A DNA stretch of 64,000 nt from JACKAQ01 sp020634975 [NCBI: Calditrichia bacterium]. GTDB lineage: Bacteria > Calditrichota > Calditrichia > RBG-13-44-9. The notes beneath the pieces are model-generated. The model searched no databases. It was not told where the DNA came from and saw nothing but the letters and a program-made list of their open reading frames with translations. Each line of letters opens with the position of its first letter. Positions within the stretch are counted from its first letter, which is position 1. Positions 9,188 through 17,262 of this stretch are shown here, in pieces. Position numbers and translations under genes: made by a program. Where the stretch lies: contig JACKAQ010000001.1 in assembly GCA_020634975.1 (NCBI GenBank), forward strand, positions 1,302,001 to 1,366,000, written 5' to 3'.

Positions 9188-9484
9188 TCAAACCTTTACC
9201 ACCGAATCCTCGCTGCCAAAAGGATTGGGCAGGTAATCGTCAGCAGCCGGGTCATTTTCCCAGCGTTCTCCGTCCAGCAGGTAGCGGAAACGGTAATCCT
9301 GTCCCGGCTTAAGCGAAATTGTCACACTGAAGCTGCCGTTCGTTCGGCATTTCAACGGATGGGCGCTTGTGTTCCAATCGTTGAAGTCGCCGCAGAGGGA
9401 AACCTTTTCAGCGTTCACTTCAGCAGGTAGTTCAAATGTTACACGACAGGATTGATTGTTTTTGGAATATTTTTTCTTAAACAT
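9188..9484 (-). CDS. Stand-alone CBM48 / isoamylase early-set domain protein
   Basis: A 98-residue single-domain protein of the glycogen-binding CBM48 (E-set) fold, as found in AMPK beta and in branching enzymes. Key features are VSLCGDFNDWN, the GSFSVTISL strand and YRFRYLLDGERWENDP. It has no catalytic domain and no signal peptide. It probably binds glycogen or acts as a regulatory subunit. The end of the IS1-split TPR gene lies 5 bp upstream and supplies its AAGGAG ribosome binding site, so the two were co-translated before the insertion. Confidence 0.88.
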   Translation of the reverse strand: MFKKKYSKNNQSCRVTFELPAEVNAEKVSLCGDFNDWNTSAHPLKCRTNGSFSVTISLKPGQDYRFRYLLDGERWENDPAADDYLPNPFGSEDSVVKV

Positions 9485-9706
9485 TCTTTTACTCCTTTTC
9501 TTTATGTCGAATCAGCTCTTTGATATCCTTTATCGATTCTGTTACCCCGGAACGGAATTCAGTTTTCGGGAATTCCTTCAGCAGTTTTTCCAGGTAGAAA
9601 AGCGTTTTCTCATAATCCTTTCCGGTGTATAAAACATTTGCAGGTAGTGTCATATTTCGTTTGATTAATTTCTTTACTTATTGGATATTCACTCAAAAGG
9701 TGAATC

Positions 9707-9961
9707 ATGATTACAGAAAATTTCAAATGCAGAAAATGTCAATCGATGAATGTGGTCAAAAACGGCTCAAATTCTGTCGGAAACCCTAAATTCAAATGTA
9801 AAGATTGTGGGTTTGTCGGCGTTATCAAAACATTACGAAAATCAGATGAGGTTAAGGAACAATTAATCAAGGCAGCGCAGGAACGCGTTTCTTCGCGGGG
9901 GCTTGGTCGAATGTTTGGTGTTTCCCACGAAACAGCATTGCGCTGGATAAAAAAAAGCTGA
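9707..9961 (+). CDS. insA: IS1 InsA-like DNA-binding protein
   Basis: An 84-residue protein with a Cys4 zinc-binding element (CRKCQS and CKDCG) followed by a helix-turn-helix region (GLGRMFGVSHETALRWIKK), as in IS1 InsA. It ends at an A8 run (9949-9956) followed by TGA. Reading through to the catalytic frame requires loss of one base at that run (or gain of two). That could be transcriptional slippage, a ribosomal frameshift, or a mutation or sequencing error in a single-frame IS1 transposase. Confidence 0.88.
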   Translation: MITENFKCRKCQSMNVVKNGSNSVGNPKFKCKDCGFVGVIKTLRKSDEVKEQLIKAAQERVSSRGLGRMFGVSHETALRWIKKS

Positions 9962-10412
9962 ATCGCTTCCTGAAATTGCCCAAACCCTGCAGCCCTTCCG
10001 AAAGGGCGATGTACTTGAATTAGATGAGTTATGGTCATTTGTTTATCAAAAGTCTGACAAGAAATGGGTTTGGATCGCTTTATGCCGCAGAACCCGTCAA
10101 ATTGTTGCTTATTATGTTGGCGACCGGGATGAAGCCAGTTGTAAAAAGTTCCGAAAACGGATACCGAAACGCTATCGGAATAGCATCATATACTCAGACT
10201 ATTGGGAAGCTTATTATGCCGTATTTGCCAAAGACAACCATCATGCTGTCGGCAAAAACAGTGGTCAAACCAATCATGTTGAGCGATGGAACAATACACT
10301 GCGTCAAAGAATTCCTCGTTTCATCAGAAAGACATTATCTTTTTCCAAAAGCAATGATATGCACAAATTGTATCTGAAATTATTTATCTATAACTACAAC
10401 ATATCACTCTAA
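9957..10412 (+). CDS. insB: IS1 InsB-like DDE transposase frame
   Basis: Open frame of 152 codons with IS1 InsB features: VLELDELWSFVYQKSDKKWV (first catalytic Asp), IIYSDYWEAYYAVF (second Asp), and NHVERWNNTLRQRIPRF with the catalytic Glu. It has no good start codon of its own and follows directly from the A8 run at the end of InsA. It is probably expressed as an InsA-InsB fusion. It ends just inside the right terminal repeat. Confidence 0.85.
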   Translation, partial: AESLPEIAQTLQPFRKGDVLELDELWSFVYQKSDKKWVWIALCRRTRQIVAYYVGDRDEASCKKFRKRIPKRYRNSIIYSDYWEAYYAVFAKDNHHAVGKNSGQTNHVERWNNTLRQRIPRFIRKTLSFSKSNDMHKLYLKLFIYNYNISL

Positions 10413-10725
10413 ATATGACACTACCCATTTGCATAGATATTGCCCAGGTTCAACAAAGCTTCTTCCCGGGCTGCTGACTCCAGTTTGGTGTTCTCATAAA
10501 TTCGCTGAAACAGGTCAATGGCCTTCTCGTAATCCCCTTCCCCGGCGAACTGTTTGGCATATTTCAGTTGATCCTTTCCGCTTTTGGTATAAAAATCCAC
10601 ATGATAATTTTTCTCGTTGGCCTCCGGGTATTGGTGGGTTTTGTACCTGGCACAGGAAGCTATTATGAGAAGCAGAATTATGATAGCCATTAGCTGTTTC
10701 ATTAATTTTATCTTTCTTAGCATAA

Positions 10726-11703
10726 TCACTTACCTCCAGAGGACAAGGTTCGAAGATGAATGTATCCTTTCCCGAATAAAGTTTTTTCTCCCAATTTTCC
10801 CGAAACCAGGCAGCGCGACAGCCAGTATGGGAAACCCAGCATGTTAATTTGCTGCCCGTTAAAACCAGGGTTCAGCTCAAAACTCAAATTCGGATTAGCA
10901 GCGTTAATTTTCCACTTCAGTGCAAATCGGGCACCCGGTGGGTTAACAGTAATAGTAGTATCCGCACGGGCAGTAAAATCTTTCAAGATCGTTATGTTAT
11001 CAAGTTTGTCAGAAATTATCATCGTATTAATTGGGGGATAGTCTTCGCTGTGATACACCAGGATATCCGTGGTATCTTCTAAATGGAAAGCAAACAAGTC
11101 GCTGGCGGTGTTTTTGTCCGGCGAGTCTCCCCATTGATGTTGGTAAATACCGAAACCTTGCAGCGGATACGGTTTATTGTCGTAGTTCATTTTTCCTTCC
11201 ACTTTTCCCCTCGGAATGGTATATACGCGGTTATATTTTTTATCGCCGACCGGCAGTTGGTTCAGGTCAACCGGGACTTTCTGTGGCTTCAACGAGAGTG
11301 TCAGTTTCAACTCTTTCAAGTCGAGTTCAATTTCATAAGGATTGTTTCCCGGTTCACGCCGAAGGATATTGCTTCCATATTTTTCCAGCAAACGGCCTTC
11401 GGTGTGAGTCGCCCGGTTGATGATTGGCAGTTGAATTTTCTTATAGTTAGTATACACCTTTTGCTGTTCGTCCGCTACCATCACATATACCCCGCTGGCC
11501 CTTAACCCGATGATCTTGCCAGTAAAGAAAAAAATAGCAACCCCAAATCTACTGCTGTCCGAAGCGGTCAGGTGGGAGAATATTAACCAATTTTCAAAAT
11601 CAGCTTTTTTATGCCTGCCATCATCCATTGGAAATTGAAGTTCCTGGGCAATGGTATATCGAAATGACAAGATGAGTAGGATGCAAATGAAACCGGACTT
11701 CAA
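10726..11703 (-). CDS. Secreted lipocalin-like (CrtC/AttH family) protein
   Basis: About 325 residues with a signal peptide (KSGFICILLILSFRYTIAQ) from a TTG start that has GGAG eight to ten bases upstream; longer starts lack a good binding site. The body matches the AttH/CrtC-type double lipocalin domain: QFPMDDGRHKKADFENWLIF near the N-terminus and the hallmark QHQWGD in the middle. The family includes carotenoid hydratases and uncharacterised hydrophobic-ligand proteins; the ligand here is unknown. The stop overlaps the ribosome binding region of the downstream TPR lipoprotein gene. Confidence 0.75.
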   Translation of the reverse strand: MKSGFICILLILSFRYTIAQELQFPMDDGRHKKADFENWLIFSHLTASDSSRFGVAIFFFTGKIIGLRASGVYVMVADEQQKVYTNYKKIQLPIINRATHTEGRLLEKYGSNILRREPGNNPYEIELDLKELKLTLSLKPQKVPVDLNQLPVGDKKYNRVYTIPRGKVEGKMNYDNKPYPLQGFGIYQHQWGDSPDKNTASDLFAFHLEDTTDILVYHSEDYPPINTMIISDKLDNITILKDFTARADTTITVNPPGARFALKWKINAANPNLSFELNPGFNGQQINMLGFPYWLSRCLVSGKLGEKTLFGKGYIHLRTLSSGGK

Positions 11704-12476
11704 ATCATTTCTCCAAGTTAGCTGTTTTAATTTTGATATACCATATCGCCGAGACTTCCTGATAGTTTGGCCGCCACAATAAGAGCTACTAAAAAAAACC
11801 GGGTAAAAAGGAGAAGCGAAACTCCTTATCATCCGAACCTGAACAGAAAAATGAAAGTGAAAAAGAAATTCAATTAATTCTGGTGATGTTCCTGATGATC
11901 GTCTTTCTTTTCTCCGGTCGATTTTCTTTCCATGGTCCGGTATTCCTGGTCGGCTTCCGCGTACTCCACAAAAGGATGTTTTTGACAGGCTTCGATCACT
12001 TCTTCAACGCTTTTTGTGGAAGTGATCCGGTAAACCTTCATATTCAACTCCAGAATTTCTTTGATCTTTTCCAACCCGCTTTCCATTTCCATATTTTTGA
12101 TCTGTGCTTCTTCGGTTTCCGGTTTAAACTTAACGATGATCTTCGGAGCCGCTTTTTCAGTGGTTTGCATATCGTTTTTCATCATGCCGTTACCCATCAT
12201 TCCTCCGCCCATCATTTTCTTCATCATGCCATGCATCTCGCGATCTTCCATCATCATCTTGCACATATCCATCATTTTGCTGCTATCACTCTTCACAGAT
12301 GACATCATCTGCATCATCATCATTTTGCGCATATGATAATCGGAAGCGATGTGTTCCATCATCTGTTTAATCATGGTGGAATCTTTCATCATTTCCATCA
12401 TTTGGGCGTGTTTATAATCTTTTTGTTTATACTGAGAAAAGACTGCGCTGGAGGACAATAACGCTCCGATCAATAC

Positions 12477-13535
12477 GGCTTTGTTGCATAATTCAACTAA
12501 GTGTGATCTACCTTGCCGCCATCGCGCGGATCAGTCGTTCACCATATAACTTTTAGGCATTCCCAAATGCGTCATTTTGTTCAATACCGAGCAGCGAATA
12601 AAAGCCTCAGTTGCCTGATGCTCAAACAGCCGGTTGCTCAAGCTGTCTCCAAAGAGGGTTTTCAATCGGTATATGACATTTTCGGCAATGCTGCGACGGT
12701 GATAACCGCTGGTTTTCTTCCAGGCTGCCTTGCCCATTTTCCTTATCGCTCTGAGAATTTCATCCCTGGGCAACGTCGCTTTTGCAGTGTTTCCATGTTG
12801 TCTGATGCGACTCCCTTTTCGAGGTGGTATCGTTGCCTTTGCTCCCCGCTCCGCGATCGCCTCGTGGTTATCCCAACTATCGTAAGCACCGTCACCGCTT
12901 ACCTGTGCAATCGGCTCTTCGATCGAATTCAACATCTCTGGCAGTTGTTCGCCATCGCCACCATCGGCTTCGGTAAAAATCGAAACCAATATTTCACTAC
13001 TACCTTCGTCAATGGCCATGCAATTTTCTCCAGGTGCGTCTTTTGCTATAGCCATGTTGTCGTATTTTCCACTCTCCTCGCCAAAGATCTTCAGCCCGGT
13101 AGCATCAACCACTACGTGAAGCGATTGCCCACTATGAGTGCGTGGCAGTTGAACCTCCAGGCTCAGTTGGCGACGGCAAAGCGCATTGTAATCCGGGTTT
13201 TTCAAAGGCAGATTCATCAACGTAATCATGGAACCGACCAATCCCTGAGTCGCCCGCAGCGGCAACTTGAAAATGCCCGCAGGCTCAACGCCGTTTCAAT
13301 GGCAATATCAGAATAAGTGCCCGGGCGACCACGTTTACCGGTCTTATCAATCGCATTCCATTTTTGATCGCTGCTTCATTAAACCAAATTGTCAAGCTGC
13401 CACGTTCGATCAAGGAACGGTTATAGGACGACCAGTTGGATACTCTATAGGATTTCTTTGCTGCCATGGGATATCACCTGTGTTAATATGATGGCCAAGA
13501 ATATCCGTGTTTAATCTGAATTATGCAACAATGCC
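12477..13535 (-). mobile_element. IS5-family (IS903 group) insertion sequence
   Basis: A 1,059-bp element with inverted ends GGCTTTGTTGCATAATTC on the left and GGCATTGTTGCATAATTC read inward from the right. It is flanked by 9-bp direct repeats GATCAATAC at 12468-12476 and 13536-13544. The GGCTTTGTTG end, the 9-bp duplication and the length are those of IS903-type elements. It sits inside the signal peptide of a Met-rich protein. Confidence 0.95.
12531..13467 (-). pseudogene. IS903-type DDE transposase, two frameshifts
   Basis: The N-terminus begins at 13467 (YRVSNWSSYNRSLIERGSLT), the middle continues in a second frame (GKRGRPGTYSDIAIETAL) and the rest in a third from about 13271 (PLRATQGLVGSM through VVDATGLKIFGE, DGAYDSW and RRSIAENVIYRLKTLFG). 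Together they give the expected transposase of about 310 residues. The breaks lie near an A-run (about 13363-13373) and a G-run (about 13272-13280), each consistent with one lost base. Either the copy is dead or the sequence has indels. Confidence 0.85.
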
Positions 13536-13592
13536 GATCAATACCACAGTGATCAATAATTGCTTCATGAGAAATCTCCTTTCATAATTGTT

Positions 13593-13811
13593 TTATTCAT
13601 TAAGGTCATGTTTAAGTTTTTGGTATTCTTCCGGGGATATTGCACCTTTGGCATAGCGCCGTTTCAGGATTTCCAACGGAATATCATTATTTGGAATCGT
13701 TGTCTTTGGTGCAAACATCCATTTGGCCAGGGTAATGACGCCGAAAATAATCAATGCCCACCAAAGAAACATCATCCATCCACTTCCAAAAAAACCATCG
13801 ATTCCATGCAT
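13593..13811 (-). CDS. SHOCT-domain small membrane protein
   Basis: A 72-residue protein with one transmembrane helix (residues 10-30, MMFLWWALIIFGVITLAKWM) and a C-terminal SHOCT motif (LEILKRRYAKGAISPEEYQKLKHDL). SHOCT segments are short oligomerisation or terminal motifs of unclear function. It is the first gene after the sigma-54 promoter at 13861-13876 and is followed by the Met-rich gene, suggesting a metal-stress role. A paralogue is at 55312-55521. Confidence 0.85.
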   Translation of the reverse strand: MHGIDGFFGSGWMMFLWWALIIFGVITLAKWMFAPKTTIPNNDIPLEILKRRYAKGAISPEEYQKLKHDLNE

Positions 13812-13860
13812 CGTTTTTATCCTTTCTTTTTTTCTTAATTCAGTTACAATTGTAAACTAA

Positions 13861-13876
13861 ATCAAGTCGTGTGCCA
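13861..13876 (-). promoter_or_regulatory. Sigma-54 promoter P1
   Basis: TGGCACACGACTTGAT on the minus strand matches TGGCAC-N5-TTGCW with correct GG to GC-region spacing; the -12 element reads TTGA rather than TTGC. It lies about 50 bp upstream of the SHOCT gene start and about 90 bp downstream of a paired GAATATTC site. Confidence 0.7.
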
Positions 13877-13966
13877 TAAAACAGAAAGTGGCGATAACTT
13901 CAAATAAAACAATCGGTTGGTCGGTTGAATGCAAAAACGGAGGACAGAAAATCTATTCACTTTTTT

Positions 13967-13998
13967 AGAATATTCAACGATTAGGTGTAGAATATTCT
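13967..13998. promoter_or_regulatory. Paired GAATATTC palindromes (activator site A)
   Basis: Two perfect GAATATTC palindromes at 13968-13975 and 13990-13997, 22 bp apart centre to centre (two helical turns). They sit upstream of sigma-54 promoter P1 at the distance expected for an enhancer-binding protein. The same arrangement, including GGTGTAGAATATTCTT, recurs at 22634-22665. Confidence 0.7.
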
Positions 13999-14261
13999 TC
14001 AGCGGTTGACGGAGTTGTTCATCAAATCTGTTATTAACAGTTGGATAGATCTTTTTATAGCTGAATAGCTTACTACTTCATTTCGGTCTTCACAAAACTA
14101 ACGGGCAAAATTCCTGAAAACCACTCCATTAAGCCCTCTTTTATAGCCACAGCATTACCCATCCACCAATCAAAAATGCAGACATGATGACCCAAAATAG
14201 CAAGCGTGGTAGCAGCGAAATTTCCCGGTAATACAGCGCATAAAGCGGGCCGGCATCAGTA

Positions 14262-15527
14262 ATGTCCGGTTAGGAATTTGCATATGAGTTAAAATTTGTC
14301 GTGATTTATCTACCCTAAATTATTCGTATATATTTAACCACTGGTATTTCACGACATGCCCAAACATTTTATCCGAATTCACGGCGATTTGATACGCCAT
14401 CGTTTGCTGAATTGTTAAAGCCGTTGCAAGCAATTTTAATGACGGTATCACCCTTTAAATCTCGCGGGAATAAACCATTGGAAGTTACTTTTGAGCATAT
14501 GTTGAAATCTCTCATCTTTTTTCATCTGGAAGAACATACTTCCGGGCGGCATCTGCTTCAAATTTTGCAAGAAGACGCGTTTGCCCGAAGTGAGATTGCG
14601 CCGCCTGATGGAATGAAGAATAGCACTTTCTTCGAAATTCTTAATAACCGGGGATTGGAACAGTTCCTATCGGTTTATCAGGCGCTGCAGCAACAAGCCA
14701 GTCACATGATTCCCAAAGATTTTAAAGAACTGGGCGATCTGGTGGCCATTGACGGCTCTTTAATTGATGCGGTTTTATCTATGACCTGGGCTGACTATCG
14801 GGATGGTGCCAAAAAAGCCAAGGTGCATTTGGGGTTTGATGTCAATCGCGCTATCCCCAGCAAGATCTTTTTGACCAATGGCAAAGCCGATGAACGCCCC
14901 TTTGTGGACTCAATTCTTCAACCAGGACAAACAGCGGTTATGGATCGCTATTACCAGCATCATCAGAATTTTGATCGCTGGCAAACCGAGGGCAAACAGT
15001 TTGTCTGTCGCATTAAAGCCAATACGCGTAAAGTCATTATTAACAATAACCAACCCCAATCTGACAGCATTGTTTTCTTTGATGCAATGGTATTGCTGGG
15101 ATCTGAATATCTAAACCAAACAGAACGACCGATTCGACTCATTGGCTACCGGGTCAAAGGCAAAATATATTGGATCGCCACCAATCGCTATGATCTGTCG
15201 GCAGAGCAAGTTGCTGAAATTTACCGCCTGAGATGGCGCATAGAAGATTTCTTTAAATGGTGGAAACAACATCTCAAAGTTTATCATCTCATCTCCAGAA
15301 GCTATCACGGTCTGATGATTCAGATCCTTGCCGGGTTGATTACCTATCTACTCCTTGCAATTTATTGTCATAACCAATATAATGAAAAAAGTCTCTATCA
15401 AACGTGTTCGCCAGCTACGTATTCAAATTCAAAATGAAATCAGAAATGCTAACTTCCTTGGTGGAAGAAGCCCGACATCTGAGTCTATACATGAATCAAA
15501 ACCATATGCAAAAACTTAACCGGACAT
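14262..15527 (+). mobile_element. IS4-family insertion sequence
   Basis: A 1,266-bp element with 25-bp imperfect inverted ends starting ATGTCCGGTTA (14262-14286) and ending TAACCGGACAT (15503-15527), with three mismatches. It encodes one DDE transposase. Direct repeats are not evident at the ends, suggesting later local deletion or rearrangement. Confidence 0.85.
14412..15437 (+). CDS. IS4-family DDE transposase
   Basis: Transposase of 341 residues with the RNase-H-like catalytic signature of IS4 elements: LVAIDGSLIDA (first Asp), TAVMDRYYQHHQNFDRW (second Asp) and the Y-x2-R-x3-E-x6-K signature in IYRLRWRIEDFFKWWKQ. The reading frame is open further upstream (DTPSFAELLKPLQ), so the true start may be earlier. 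Near an A6 run (15385-15390) the frame departs from the conserved C-terminus: with one A fewer it would continue KVSIKRVRQLRIQIQNEI. The last 20 residues are therefore probably wrong or the protein is truncated. Confidence 0.88.
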   Translation: MLKPLQAILMTVSPFKSRGNKPLEVTFEHMLKSLIFFHLEEHTSGRHLLQILQEDAFARSEIAPPDGMKNSTFFEILNNRGLEQFLSVYQALQQQASHMIPKDFKELGDLVAIDGSLIDAVLSMTWADYRDGAKKAKVHLGFDVNRAIPSKIFLTNGKADERPFVDSILQPGQTAVMDRYYQHHQNFDRWQTEGKQFVCRIKANTRKVIINNNQPQSDSIVFFDAMVLLGSEYLNQTERPIRLIGYRVKGKIYWIATNRYDLSAEQVAEIYRLRWRIEDFFKWWKQHLKVYHLISRSYHGLMIQILAGLITYLLLAIYCHNQYNEKSLYQTCSPATYSNSK

Positions 15528-15962
15528 CACTCAGGTGGCATGATATATTGTGTAGATCTCGGAAATAATTTCCCAGAAAGCAAGAATGCTGACAAGAACG
15601 ATTATCCAGGCAATAAAAGTGGGTTGAATTCTAAACAGGAGCATAATCATGATTGGTGTGTAGAGAGGAGGACTACCGGTAGCGTTTGCCAATGAGCAAA
15701 TTCATGAATCACACTTAACCGTTTTTTTTTTTCAGAAGGCGGTAATTGCAATCTCAGCAGCCCATTGACCAGTGGTGGGTGAGGGATTGCAAATGAGCCG
15801 ATACCGGTCTTATGCCAAAAGCTATTTCCAACTTCGATCACGACTTTCAGACCAAACCAGGTGCGAATTCGGAAAGACTCAAGAGGTTGGTTGTGATGTT
15901 TCATGAGAAACCAAGTCGTTTTGTAAGTTATCGTGACAACTTTTCACAAATTTTCGGAGAGG

Positions 15963-16499
15963 TTACCAAACCGCTTCATACCCCTGGGGCAGCAAATTCC
16001 ATTTCTTGCCGTATATATGAACCTTTTTGGTTTCCCCATCCAATCCGGCGAAGAGTTGCCCGGCATGAGCCCAGGCCAGCACGCCGCCAATCAAATTAAA
16101 AGCCTGGAAATTCCTTTTCAGGAGTTTTCGTGTGTATATGCCGCTACGATAGCCAATGGTGCAGTAGAGCACAATCATATCGTTTTTATATCGAACCGAA
16201 TTTTCTCTCGATTCCTCTTTAGTGATCGCCCTGAATAATCGAAACTTGTTGTTCACGGAACTCCCGAACATCAAGCAGAATTATCTTTTCTTGTTTTTTC
16301 AACGCCAGGTATTCCTCAACAGAAACATCCGGAATGCTGGGGAACGTTTTTGACTTATATCTTTGATACATTTCCAGCATTTGCTGCTGTCTGGCTGATT
16401 ATCAATGGGGCTTTGGGCAGCCAGAGGGCGAATCAAAAGCAAGCAGCCCACCAAGAGGAAGGTGTGAATTTTACTGCTATGGCACAAAAGGGTTAGCAT
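15963..16499 (-). pseudogene. Secreted rhodanese-domain protein with two frameshifts
   Basis: A signal peptide (TFLLVGCLLLIRPLAAQ) is followed, after a shift near 16391-16395, by YQRYKSKTFPSIPDVSVEEY and IILLDVREFREQQVSIIQG. After a second shift near 16227-16232 comes IVLYCTIGYRSGIYTRKLL with the rhodanese active-site loop CTIGYRSG, ending NLLPQGYEAVW. Joined, these give a periplasmic single-domain rhodanese. Both shifts are single-base events in short C or G runs. The gene may be dead or affected by sequencing indels. It belongs to the end of the redox operon. Confidence 0.75.
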
Positions 16500-16535
16500 T
16501 AAAGTTTCTCTATTTTTACTATATATGTTGTGAGT

Positions 16536-16865
16536 TTACTTTGATGCACTGTTAACGACTCCTTTCAAAATGGAACGGAACACCCACCCAAACACGAGGC
16601 CAAAAATTCCCGCATCCAGCATAGCAAAGAGAATTCCGCTCACTACAGGCATCGATTCATTGTGTACACCCAGAAGCGTGGCAAGAAAAAATGGAAACTG
16701 TTGATCAAACATGGTTGGCATCCTGTGGAGTTTCATAAAAGATACATAAATAATAGCCCAGAATATTGCAAAAGAGGATGCGACAATCACAGGGAGTATT
16801 TTTACAAAAATATTGCTTTTATACAGTGTCTTCATTTTATCAGCGACTTTGTTTTTGGAAAACAT
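16536..16865 (-). CDS. Small two-helix membrane protein, DUF5676-like
   Basis: A 109-residue protein with two long transmembrane segments (about 30-52 and 80-104; LPVIVASSFAIFWAIIYVSF and MLDAGIFGLVFGWVF). It resembles the DUF5676 family of small membrane proteins seen in metal and redox clusters. Its ATG overlaps the receiver gene stop (TAATG), so translation is coupled. The function is unknown. Confidence 0.6.
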   Translation of the reverse strand: MFSKNKVADKMKTLYKSNIFVKILPVIVASSFAIFWAIIYVSFMKLHRMPTMFDQQFPFFLATLLGVHNESMPVVSGILFAMLDAGIFGLVFGWVFRSILKGVVNSASK

Positions 16866-17230
16866 TATGCCTTTATTCTAATTTTGAGGATTCTTTTGAC
16901 GGTGTTTTTTAGTTCCTCAAGATTCGATGATTTAATGATATATGCCTCAGCGGCACAACTAAGATCAGTATGCTTATAACGGGTATAAGCGGTATGAATT
17001 ATCACCGGTATCGTGGGATTGACACTCAGCAGGTTACGCAATGCAATGAGTCCATCTTGATGGGGCAATTGCAAATCCAGTATCACCAGGTCAGGTTGAT
17101 TCCGATGGAATTCATCTATGGCTTCCACACCGTCTCTGGCTATAATAGTAGTAAAACCCATCTCAGAAATCTCCATTTCAAATAGCATCCGCTGAGCGGG
17201 GTCATCTTCAACAACCAGTATTTTAAACAT
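16865..17230 (-). CDS. Single-domain response regulator receiver
   Basis: CheY-like receiver of 121 residues: acidic pair VVEDDPAQ near the N-terminus, phosphoacceptor Asp in LVILDLQLPHQDG, conserved Thr in IIHTAY and Lys in IIKSSN. It has no output domain, so it acts by protein contact or as a phosphorelay intermediate. It sits inside a redox and membrane operon with no kinase next to it. The kinase might be the one at 38107-40155 or one outside the window. Confidence 0.93.
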   Translation of the reverse strand: MFKILVVEDDPAQRMLFEMEISEMGFTTIIARDGVEAIDEFHRNQPDLVILDLQLPHQDGLIALRNLLSVNPTIPVIIHTAYTRYKHTDLSCAAEAYIIKSSNLEELKNTVKRILKIRIKA

Positions 17231-17262
17231 GGGAGAACACCTTTTTTATGTAATATGAGTAG

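Larger units (their letters stand above)
9643..10425 (+). mobile_element. IS1-family insertion sequence
   Basis: A 783-bp element bounded by perfect 15-bp inverted ends GGTAGTGTCATATTT (9643-9657) and its complement (10411-10425). It is flanked by 8-bp direct repeats CATTTGCA at 9635-9642 and 10426-10433. Size, two overlapping transposase frames and duplication length all fit IS1. The perfect duplication suggests a recent insertion. Confidence 0.95.
9489..10723 (-). pseudogene. TPR-type lipoprotein gene split by IS1
   Basis: The 5' part (10723 down to 10426) encodes a lipoprotein signal ending LLIIASC and a TPR-like helix (AKQFAGEGDYEKAIDLFQRI). The 3' part (9642 down to 9489) encodes VLYTGKDYEKTLFYLEKLL and ends ELIRHKEKE. 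Removing the 783-bp IS1 element and one 8-bp target copy restores one uninterrupted frame across the junction (LGNIYAN-VLYTGKD). The gene was therefore intact immediately before insertion. The start with GGAGG eight to nine bases upstream overlaps the end of the lipocalin gene, so the two were coupled. The truncated N-terminal half may still be made. Confidence 0.88.
11874..13568 (-). pseudogene. Met-rich periplasmic protein with I9-like domain, split by IS903-type element
   Basis: The main part (12476 down to 11874) encodes a Met/His-rich region (MMEMMKDSTMIKQMM, MRKMMMMQMM, MMKKMMGGGMMGNGMM). It is followed by a domain resembling subtilase propeptides (KIIVKFKPETEEAQI, KHPFVEYAEADQEYR). The missing signal peptide start lies across the insertion at 13568-13536 (MKQLLITVVLI). 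Excising the element plus one 9-bp target copy joins the two in frame as a normal secretory signal. Clustered Met and His suggest Cu(I) or Ag(I) binding in the periplasm. Without its signal the protein is probably not exported. Confidence 0.85.
14141..15904 (-). pseudogene. Membrane zinc-metalloprotease-like gene, frameshifted and split by IS4
   Basis: Reading the minus strand from 15904: a cytosolic N-terminus (SFRIRTWFGLKVVIEVGN), then RLSVIHEFAHWQTLPVVLL with a HExxH-like zinc motif (HEFAH). After a one-base shift near 15655-15672 the frame continues into a hydrophobic helix (FIAWIIVLVSILAFWEII). The IS4 element follows, and beyond it the C-terminal helix LLPRLLFWVIMSAFLIGGW ends in TAA at 14141. 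I cannot name the family. No exact target duplication is visible at the IS4 ends, so a few bases were probably lost. It lies at the end of the 22.4-kb redox operon. Confidence 0.65.

Noticed and set aside
12513-13316. A 267-codon plus-strand frame
   Set aside because: It is entirely antisense to the IS903-type transposase and has no protein-like features; a shadow frame.
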